Assembly (NCBI GenBank): GCA_934203355.1
Contig: CAKPZC010000039.1
Location: 1-20,500, forward strand
DNA length: 20,500 nucleotides
Reading direction: 5' to 3'
Origin: an uncultured Prevotella sp.
GTDB taxonomy: Bacteria > Bacteroidota > Bacteroidia > Bacteroidales > Bacteroidaceae
Shown here: positions 14,772 to 20,500 of the stretch, piece after piece
How positions within the stretch are numbered: the first letter of the stretch is position 1
Layout: each line of letters starts with the position of its first letter
Program-made: the position numbers and the translations under genes
The notes under the pieces: model-generated
Told to the model about the DNA's origin: nothing
Databases searched by the model: none
Seen by the model: only the letters and a program-made list of their open reading frames with translations

Positions 14772-16934
14772 ATGACCGCATCATCAACAATACTCAACAC
14801 CAAACAACAGATTGCCACCGAGACAACAGAGGGACGTGTCAAGGTTGTGGCGGGAGCAGGCTCGGGCAAAACGCTCGTGCTCGTGCATCGTTATGCCTTT
14901 CTTGTCAACGAACTTGGCATCGACCCCAACAACATCCTCTGCATGACGTTCACCAACAAGGCGGCAAGCGAAATGAAGACTCGTATCGGACGGCTTACCG
15001 ATTCTGCCAATGTCAACGATTTTGTGTGTACTATTCATGGGTTTTGTGTGAAGTTTCTGCGCAGCGAAATCTTTCGCATCGGTTTTCCTAAAGGATTCTC
15101 GGTAATCGACGAGGCTGATGCCACTGTGATTGCCAAGCAGGTGATGGAGGAGTATGGACTCGATCGCACGAAGATGACTGCCAAGCAATTCTTGGCAAAT
15201 GTGGCAAGTGTCAAGGAACAAAAGGAGTATGTGGGCGAGTTGATGGTGCCGCAGTTGCTCGGAGGCGAGAAGAATATTCAGCAGTTGGCTTCGGGCGAGA
15301 TGATGGCTACAGGATATGAACAGCCTTTCCTCGCTTTTATCCACAGGCAGTTGAAGTCGTTTGCGCTTGACTTCTCCGACCTTATCAACTTCACAATATA
15401 TATATTGAAAAACTATGAAGAGGCACGCTCCTTGTGGCAAGACCGCCTTAATTATATTATGGTGGACGAGGCGCAGGACTGCAACGACCGCGACTGGACT
15501 ATCGTCGAGATTCTATCGCGCAAGTACAACAACCTCTTCATTGTGGGCGATCCCGACCAGTGTATCTATGAGTGGCGCGGCGCACGTCCTAAGGCGTTTG
15601 TCGACTTCTATGCCGACAGCGAGATAATCCTGAACGAGAACTATCGTTCCACACCGAATATCCTGGATGTTGCCAACTCTATTATCTCGCACAATCGTGT
15701 GCGCATAGCTAAAGACCTGTTCACGCAACACGACAGCGGACGCATCGTGATGCACTATCACGGCAAGTCGGACGAGGATGAGGCTGAATGGACCGCGCGA
15801 CAGATTGGAAAGATGCTGAAGGAAGGGGCTAACCCCGACGACTTTGCTATTCTTTACCGTGCCGCCTATCTGTCAAGACCTATCGAACAGGCTCTGATGC
15901 GCGAGAAGATAAAATATACAATGTGGGGAGGCACCCGATTCTTCGAACGTAAGGAGATTAAGGATGCAATTGCCTACTTGAAGCTTCTTGTCACGGGCGA
16001 CGACCTCTCGTTTATGCGCATCATCAACTATCCTTCGCGCAAGTTTGGCAAAGTTTCGTTGCAGAAACTCCAAACTATAGCCGATGAACACAATCAGCCG
16101 CTGCTTACTGCCTTGCGGATGAATATATCTACCAAGGACTTCAACAAGGCCCCACTGCGCGACTTCCTGAGCCTGCTGGACGATGCCGACCTCTTCCGGT
16201 TGACGCATAGCATATCCGACCTCTTTGACTATATGCTCAACAACTCAGGACTAATCGACGAACTGCGTGCCGACGAAGACGAGGAACGATTGGAGAATGT
16301 TATGGAGCTTGCGTCGGCTATCGAGTTTTATGAGACTGAACACAAGGACGACGAAGACCTCTCGCTTGAGAAATATCTACAGGATATTGCGCTATACACC
16401 AATGCCGACTATCGTAAGGATGGGGCTGCGGTGAAGCTGATGACTGTTCATCAGTCGAAGGGACTGGAGTTTCCGTATGTGTTTGTGGGCGGACTCACCG
16501 AGGGCATATTTCCCAATCATCGTGCCATTCGCGAACGACGTAAGACAGCCGAAGAGGAGGAACGCCGACTGATGTATGTGGCTGTGACGAGAGCGGAGCG
16601 CGCACTGTTCCTAACCGAATCGGAAGGATTTTGTAATGCAATCAAGGGGGCAAAATTTCCTTCACGCTTCCTCACGGAGATTGGCGACGGACTCGTAGAG
16701 GTGGAGGGAGATATGGACCCCATGCTGCTCGAACTAACCAAGGAAATGGTAAGACGAATCTCCGACGAGACTGAACCTAAACAGACGGCAGGATTCAAGG
16801 TAGGCGACAGAGTGATGCACCGCGTGTTTGGAGTGGGCACCATCGTTGAGGCTTCGCCCGAACGTGACGCCTATAAAGTGGAATTTGAAAAAGGCGAGCG
16901 CAATCTGTTGGGACGGGTATTGACTCTTTGCTGA
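14772..16934 (+). CDS. UvrD/PcrA-type superfamily 1A DNA helicase
   Basis: A 720-residue ATP-dependent 3'-5' DNA helicase acting in nucleotide-excision or mismatch repair and clearance of stalled complexes. All SF1A motifs are present in order: the Q motif NTKQQ (9-13), Walker A GAGSGKT (28-34), Ia MTFTNKAA, II VDEAQD (231-236), III GDPDQCIYEWRGA (259-271), IV LNENYRST (287-294), V TVHQSKGLE (558-566) and VI MYVAVTRA (601-608). The C-terminus (about 674-720, FKVGDRVMHRVFGVGTIVE...) is the Tudor-like domain that in PcrA contacts RNA polymerase. Motif III has Cys264 where Ser is usual (DDQSIY) and Pro261 in place of the common Asp; the effect is unknown. The length is slightly below typical PcrA. 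It has its own candidate promoter after the element that closes the fimbrial operon, and a symporter gene follows 88 bp later. Whether it is the organism's main UvrD/PcrA cannot be judged from one window. Confidence 0.93.
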   Translation: MTASSTILNTKQQIATETTEGRVKVVAGAGSGKTLVLVHRYAFLVNELGIDPNNILCMTFTNKAASEMKTRIGRLTDSANVNDFVCTIHGFCVKFLRSEIFRIGFPKGFSVIDEADATVIAKQVMEEYGLDRTKMTAKQFLANVASVKEQKEYVGELMVPQLLGGEKNIQQLASGEMMATGYEQPFLAFIHRQLKSFALDFSDLINFTIYILKNYEEARSLWQDRLNYIMVDEAQDCNDRDWTIVEILSRKYNNLFIVGDPDQCIYEWRGARPKAFVDFYADSEIILNENYRSTPNILDVANSIISHNRVRIAKDLFTQHDSGRIVMHYHGKSDEDEAEWTARQIGKMLKEGANPDDFAILYRAAYLSRPIEQALMREKIKYTMWGGTRFFERKEIKDAIAYLKLLVTGDDLSFMRIINYPSRKFGKVSLQKLQTIADEHNQPLLTALRMNISTKDFNKAPLRDFLSLLDDADLFRLTHSISDLFDYMLNNSGLIDELRADEDEERLENVMELASAIEFYETEHKDDEDLSLEKYLQDIALYTNADYRKDGAAVKLMTVHQSKGLEFPYVFVGGLTEGIFPNHRAIRERRKTAEEEERRLMYVAVTRAERALFLTESEGFCNAIKGAKFPSRFLTEIGDGLVEVEGDMDPMLLELTKEMVRRISDETEPKQTAGFKVGDRVMHRVFGVGTIVEASPERDAYKVEFEKGERNLLGRVLTLC

Positions 16935-16936
16935 TA

Positions 16937-16981
16937 ATATTGACGTTCATTCATGGACATATATATATTGACGTTCATTCA
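16937..16981. repeat. 17-bp direct repeat upstream of the symporter gene
   Basis: ATATTGACGTTCATTCA occurs exactly at 16937-16953 and again at 16965-16981, 28 bases start to start, in the 88-bp gap between the helicase stop and the symporter start. The second copy ends 41 bases before the symporter ATG. The arrangement could be a two-site operator, but no regulator is known. Confidence 0.7.
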
Positions 16982-17022
16982 CGATAAATCATTAACTACA
17001 ATTTAATAATTACTTTTTGACA

Positions 17023-18192
17023 ATGAAAAAAATCAAATTCGGTCTACTGCCTAAAATCATTGTTGCCATTATTCTTGGCATTGCTCTTGGCACAGTCTCT
17101 CCCGACATGCCGGTGCGAGTGTTTGTAACTTTCAATGCTCTGTTTAGCGAGTTTCTTGGCTTCTTGATTCCGCTAATCATCGTTGGACTTGTCACTCCTG
17201 CCATTGCCGACATCGGCAAGGGGGCGGGAAAGATGCTTATGGTCACGGCTTTGCTTGCTTATGGCGCCACTATTTTCTCGGGTTTCTTGTCGTATGGAGT
17301 GGGACAGACGGTGTTTCCGTCGCTTATATCCGACAATCTGAAAATTGCCCAAATAAGTCAGGCAGAGGGCATAAAGCCTTACTTCACTGTGGCAATTCCC
17401 GCTCCGCTCAATGTGATGACCTCGCTTGTTATGGCGTTCACGTTGGGTTTGGGTATTGCTCATCTTGGCACTCAGTCGTTGAAGAGCATGTTCTCTGAGT
17501 TTCGCGACATCATCACCAAGACCATTCAGGTAGTGGTGCTACCGTTGTTGCCAATTTATATCTTCGGCATATTCTTTAATATGACTCACTCGGGCGAGGT
17601 GTTTAAGGTGTTGAGCGTATTTGTGAAGATTATCGGAGTGATATTTATCATGCACATCTTCCTGCTTGTGTTGCAGTATGTGGTGGCATCGCTCTTTGTT
17701 CGTAAGAATCCTCTTCGTATGCTTGCCAGAATGATGCCGGCTTATTTCACAGCTCTCGGCACACAGTCGTCGGCAGCCACTATTCCCGTCACCATGCGCC
17801 AGACTATCCTTAATGGTGTAGACAAGGATATTGCCGGATTTGTCATTCCGCTCTGCGCCACTATCCACTTGTCGGGAAGTACGATGAAAATTGTGGCGTG
17901 TTCGCTCGCTCTTATGATGATGCAGGGCATTCCTTATGATTTCCAAATGATGGCAGGATTTATCCTAATGCTTGGCGTGACGATGGTTGCTGCTCCTGGT
18001 GTGCCTGGTGGTGCTATCATGGCTGCTCTTGGTATTCTTGAGTCAATGCTCGGTTTCGACCAGCAATCGCTGGCTCTTATGATTGCCCTCTATATTGCAA
18101 TGGACAGTTTCGGTACGGCGTGCAATGTAACGGGCGACGGTGCCTTGGCGTTAATTATCGATAAATACTTTGGAAAGAAGAACAAAAAATAA
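17023..18192 (+). CDS. SLC1-family (DAACS) amino acid:cation symporter, probably neutral amino acids
   Basis: A 389-residue inner-membrane protein of the glutamate-transporter fold, with hydrophobic segments along its whole length. Hairpin 1 carries TQSSAATIP (247-255), like the Ser-rich tip of GltPh. The TM7 segment that usually reads NMDGT is CATIHLSGS (278-286), nearer to the ATINMAG-type motif I recall from SstT. The TM8 motif is MDSFGTACNVTGD (360-372): by alignment to GltPh, Asp361, Thr365, Asn368 and Asp372 match Asp394, Thr398, Asn401 and Asp405, but the Arg397 position, which binds the side-chain carboxylate of aspartate, is Gly364. This argues for a neutral substrate such as serine or threonine rather than glutamate or dicarboxylates. 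ATG 17023 is preferred over a TTG two codons upstream. A 17-bp direct repeat lies in its upstream region and a bidirectional terminator follows. Confidence 0.88.
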   Translation: MKKIKFGLLPKIIVAIILGIALGTVSPDMPVRVFVTFNALFSEFLGFLIPLIIVGLVTPAIADIGKGAGKMLMVTALLAYGATIFSGFLSYGVGQTVFPSLISDNLKIAQISQAEGIKPYFTVAIPAPLNVMTSLVMAFTLGLGIAHLGTQSLKSMFSEFRDIITKTIQVVVLPLLPIYIFGIFFNMTHSGEVFKVLSVFVKIIGVIFIMHIFLLVLQYVVASLFVRKNPLRMLARMMPAYFTALGTQSSAATIPVTMRQTILNGVDKDIAGFVIPLCATIHLSGSTMKIVACSLALMMMQGIPYDFQMMAGFILMLGVTMVAAPGVPGGAIMAALGILESMLGFDQQSLALMIALYIAMDSFGTACNVTGDGALALIIDKYFGKKNKK

Positions 18193-18202
18193 TAAACTTT
18201 AC

Positions 18203-18267
18203 ACGAAATAAAATTAACGGCAATTACACGTGAACTTCTCGTATAATTGCCGTTATTCTTATTTCGT
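18203..18267. terminator. Bidirectional intrinsic terminator between convergent genes
   Basis: AACGGCAATTA (18216-18226) pairs perfectly with TAATTGCCGTT (18244-18254). The stem is extended outward by ACGAAATAA (18203-18211) with TTATTTCGT (18259-18267). A/T-rich sides on both flanks fit termination of the symporter transcript (+) and the glycosidase transcript (-). Confidence 0.82.
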
Positions 18268-18289
18268 ATATTTTATGTTGATTGGAGTG

Positions 18290-20068
18290 CTATTCGTTCA
18301 GCATTTTCTCTAGCTCTTCCACCATGCCCGCAGCCTTTGCCGCTTTGCTTGCCGGAGTTTTTTGCGGAGTAAACTGCTCGACAAGATTGTTCAAGCGTTC
18401 GAGTTTAGCCTTCTGTCCGTTCTTGGTGTATTCTCGGCGCAGCTGTATAATCTTCTCCGTGTCTTGTATTCCCTCGATGAGTCGTTCGAAGCGAATGCTT
18501 GAACGTGGACCAGGGTAGACGCAGTAGCAGTCGCCAGCAGCCCATGTGCGGAAACGTGAGTCGCGCAATGGGTCGCGTGTCCAGCTGTTGTACGACCAAC
18601 GCAGATAACCGTCGTAGTCGCCTGCCACAGAGTGTATTGCCATCCAGGCTGCTTCGGCAGGAGCTGAGAAGGTGAAGGTGTTGGGGAATCCTTCGGTGCA
18701 ACAGGTGTAGTAGGTACTTATCTTGCCCTCGTTACGGCGGCGTGCCATCACCTCCTCTGGGAATTTGTTGTTGTAGGGTATACAGTAGTAGTACAGGTCG
18801 CGCTCTATCTCCTCATGATATATGCCGGCAAGTGAAATTTTATATTCTGGGTCGGCATCTTTTATGACTTTTATAGCAGCCAGCATGGCATCCATCGGAC
18901 GTTCGTCCATGGCTATGCAAGTCTTCTCAAACCATCCTTTCTTGCGTAGGTGACGCGAGAAGTCTTTTAAGAATTTACCCCAGTATTCGGCATAAGCCTT
19001 GTCGCCTGGTTTTGCTTTGATATACTGCACACGGTTGGTTGCCTCGTCGTAGTAGTCGAAACTGAGGTTCCATGGTATCATGGTGTAGCATGAAATGAGT
19101 CGGTTGATGCCAACATCGTTCATCATAAAGTCTACATACTTGTCGAATACGCCATAGTCGTAGCTCCATGAGCCGTCGATATGCTTGATGCGGGTCACCA
19201 TCGAGTCGTAGTGGTCTTCGGTCTGTCCATTCCATGGCTTGTGCATAATACTTGTTGTTATGGCATATTGTCCGGCATCACGCAGCATCTTCATTATTGG
19301 TCGCATGGCATCGAAATGTTCTTTGCTCCATAGTGGCACATTATAGTAACGGGCAACGGAGTATGGGTTCTGCCACAAATCTATGTTCATTGACCACTGC
19401 TGAGGTTCGGGTAGGGTGCGGTTGATTACTTGCAGTTTCACCTCAAGGGTCTGGACTTTCATTCCATTGCCTTTTATTTTAATTTGTCCTGTATATGTTC
19501 CAGGCTTTGCGTCTTGTGGCACCCATATGTTCATCCATACTGGTTGTGTGGTGTTGCGTTTAATGGGCAGGGTTTTGTTTATGTCGAGTACATCGGCTAC
19601 AACCGAAGAGTCGAAGTCGGCTGGATTGCGTACTCCGCAACCGCCGCCTTGGTCGTTTAGCTCGTCGGTCATCACATAGCGCACAAAGTTGGTGCGTACA
19701 GCAGTTGCTGGTATCACAGACTTGCCAGAGCGCAGGTCGGAGGCTACAACTTCTACGTCGCTTAGTTCGCGGTTTGTCCACAGCACGGCTTGGGCATTTA
19801 TGCGTTCGCCACGCCATGCCTTGCCACTCCATGTGGCTCGCTTCTTAATCTTAGGGATGTCGTTGCGACGGTAGCGCACGTCGGTTGATGCCCAACTAAA
19901 TTGAGTTGGCGCGGAAATCTTTGCCCATTCTGCATCGCTGTCTTGTGGCTTTGTATCGGTTAATTCTTCATATTGACCGAGTGGAAAGGTGGAAGTTTGC
20001 TCTATTGTTTGCGCACTTATACTAAGTGCAAGTGAACATAATACAATCGAAACTCCGTTTTTTTTCAT
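18290..20068 (-). CDS. Exported GH123-like glycoside hydrolase (DUF4091 domain)
   Basis: A 592-residue protein with a type I signal peptide (cleavage likely after Ala19, SISA-Q), so periplasmic or exported. An N-terminal beta-sandwich region of about 220 residues (including VWMNIWVPQDAKPGTYTGQI) precedes a TIM-barrel-like catalytic part starting near PQQWSMNIDLWQNP (222-235). The adjacent pair Asp388-Glu389 in CIAMDERP matches the Asp-Glu dyad used for substrate-assisted catalysis by family GH123 beta-N-acetylgalactosaminidases; the length also fits. Other typical segments are YLRWSYNSW and PLRDSRFRTWAAGD. The likely substrate is a terminal beta-linked GalNAc on a host or bacterial glycan, but this is inferred from the family. 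No SusC/SusD, other glycosidase or sugar regulator is in the window, so this is not a visible polysaccharide-utilisation locus. It is transcribed towards the symporter, with its own -7 element. The start codon is followed by a run of eight A. Confidence 0.85.
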   Translation of the reverse strand: MKKNGVSIVLCSLALSISAQTIEQTSTFPLGQYEELTDTKPQDSDAEWAKISAPTQFSWASTDVRYRRNDIPKIKKRATWSGKAWRGERINAQAVLWTNRELSDVEVVASDLRSGKSVIPATAVRTNFVRYVMTDELNDQGGGCGVRNPADFDSSVVADVLDINKTLPIKRNTTQPVWMNIWVPQDAKPGTYTGQIKIKGNGMKVQTLEVKLQVINRTLPEPQQWSMNIDLWQNPYSVARYYNVPLWSKEHFDAMRPIMKMLRDAGQYAITTSIMHKPWNGQTEDHYDSMVTRIKHIDGSWSYDYGVFDKYVDFMMNDVGINRLISCYTMIPWNLSFDYYDEATNRVQYIKAKPGDKAYAEYWGKFLKDFSRHLRKKGWFEKTCIAMDERPMDAMLAAIKVIKDADPEYKISLAGIYHEEIERDLYYYCIPYNNKFPEEVMARRRNEGKISTYYTCCTEGFPNTFTFSAPAEAAWMAIHSVAGDYDGYLRWSYNSWTRDPLRDSRFRTWAAGDCYCVYPGPRSSIRFERLIEGIQDTEKIIQLRREYTKNGQKAKLERLNNLVEQFTPQKTPASKAAKAAGMVEELEKMLNE

Positions 20069-20122
20069 TATGATATTGTTTTAGTTGTTGTTTTTAGATA
20101 CTGTATATGTGCTTTGCGCCTA

Positions 20123-20130
20123 CAAAGTTA
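20123..20130 (-). promoter_or_regulatory. -7 element of the glycosidase gene
   Basis: On the minus strand the sequence reads TAACTTTG, matching TAnnTTTG, about 55 bases before the glycosidase start. No clear TTTG -33 element is found at the expected distance, so the promoter is only partly supported. Confidence 0.5.
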
Positions 20131-20363
20131 GGCTTTTCTTATGGATTTTCGTTTAACTTGCTTCCATTTTTATGGGATTAAAAGAGTAATTACAGTAAAC
20201 TATTGTGTGAAAGTGTATGATTTAAGGGATATAATAAATTCACAACCCTTATTATGTCTCATATATATTAAGGTGTAATTGTTTCTGAATATAACACAAT
20301 GGTTGATGTATGTCAATTTGTAACGAAAATGACATCAAAACTTTAAATTTTTATCTGAAAAGT
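20131..20363. other. AT-rich divergent intergenic region without genes
   Basis: This lies between the divergent glycosidase and rRNA-type promoters. It is strongly AT-rich, with no reading frame or RNA gene that I can support. The part next to the plus-strand promoter could serve as an UP-like region. Confidence 0.5.
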
Positions 20364-20394
20364 TTTGGAGTTAAGCAGAAAAGTTATACCTTTG
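20364..20394 (+). promoter_or_regulatory. Strong Bacteroidetes promoter, probably of an rRNA operon
   Basis: TTTG at 20364-20367 and TACCTTTG at 20387-20394 are separated by 19 bases, a near-ideal sigma-ABfr promoter behind AT-rich DNA. No coding region follows before the window ends; instead a structured leader with a boxA-like motif begins. Confidence 0.75.
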
Positions 20395-20398
20395 CATC

Positions 20399-20500
20399 CG
20401 CTTTCGAGAACGAACGAAACCTCAAGCAAAACGAGATTGAGAAGTGTTCGAGAAAGCGAATAAAGAAAGAGTTCTTTGAAAAGATTTACATAAGACAGAT
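20399..20500 (+). promoter_or_regulatory. Structured leader with boxA-like motif, probable start of an rRNA transcript (truncated by window end)
   Basis: CGCTTTC plus GAAC (20399-20411) pair with GTTC (20446-20449) plus GAAAGCG (20452-20458) around a two-base internal loop. An inner pair CTCAA (20421-20425)/TTGAG (20437-20441) extends the hairpin. It is followed by GTTCTTTGAAA (20471-20481), like the GTTCTTTGA motif found before 16S rRNA genes in Bacteroidetes and similar to boxA antitermination sites. The 16S gene itself would lie beyond base 20500, so this assignment is inferred. Confidence 0.6.

Noticed and set aside
20058..20068. Phase-variable A8 tract at the glycosidase start
   Set aside because: Eight A after the ATG come mostly from ordinary Lys codons in a signal peptide; too short to claim slippage without variation data.

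Overview
The window looks like chromosomal DNA of a member of the Bacteroidales, most likely a gut Prevotellaceae (Prevotella/Segatella-like); the genus is a guess. The reasons are Bacteroidetes-type promoters (TAnnTTTG with TTTG about 20 bases upstream), A-rich start regions without Shine-Dalgarno sequences, an Mfa-type fimbrial locus, a secreted GH123-type glycosidase and a type IX-like C-terminal sorting domain.

Layout. (1) 117-1001: a short Ppx/GppA phosphatase. (2) 1112-2692: an AAA-ATPase/PD-(D/E)XK protein of the family expanded in Bacteroidetes, with its own clear promoter and an AT-richer sequence than its neighbour. (3) 2693-3640: a gene-free but structured block. It holds one solo end of a palindromic element, a set of mutually exclusive hairpins, ten 22-bp tandem repeats, a strong intrinsic terminator, and then the promoter and long leader of the fimbrial operon. 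(4) 3641-14449: a five-gene fimbrial operon in the same order as mfa1-mfa5 of Porphyromonas gingivalis: major subunit, Mfa2-type anchor, two lipoprotein minor subunits, and a 1767-residue secreted adhesin-like protein with a C-terminal sorting domain. A 264-bp nested palindrome separates the major subunit from the anchor gene, and a second multi-hairpin element closes the operon. (5) 14772-16934: a UvrD/PcrA-type helicase. (6) 17023-18192: an SLC1-family amino acid:cation symporter, followed by a bidirectional terminator. (7) 18290-20068, minus strand: a GH123-like exported glycosidase. (8) 20364-20500: a strong promoter and structured leader that probably start an rRNA operon beyond the window edge.

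How the genes work together. The fimbrial genes form one functional unit. The three subunit-like lipoproteins (major plus two minor) carry an arginine 26-33 residues after the lipid cysteine, which fits the family model of protease-triggered strand-exchange polymerisation. The Mfa2-like protein would anchor the fibre, and the large CTD protein would be the tip or adhesin. The other genes are housekeeping or nutrient-uptake functions with no visible link to the fimbriae. The least explained parts of the window are the non-coding block 2768-3384 and the family of nested palindromes that share the end signature GAGGGTnTnnCAAAA.
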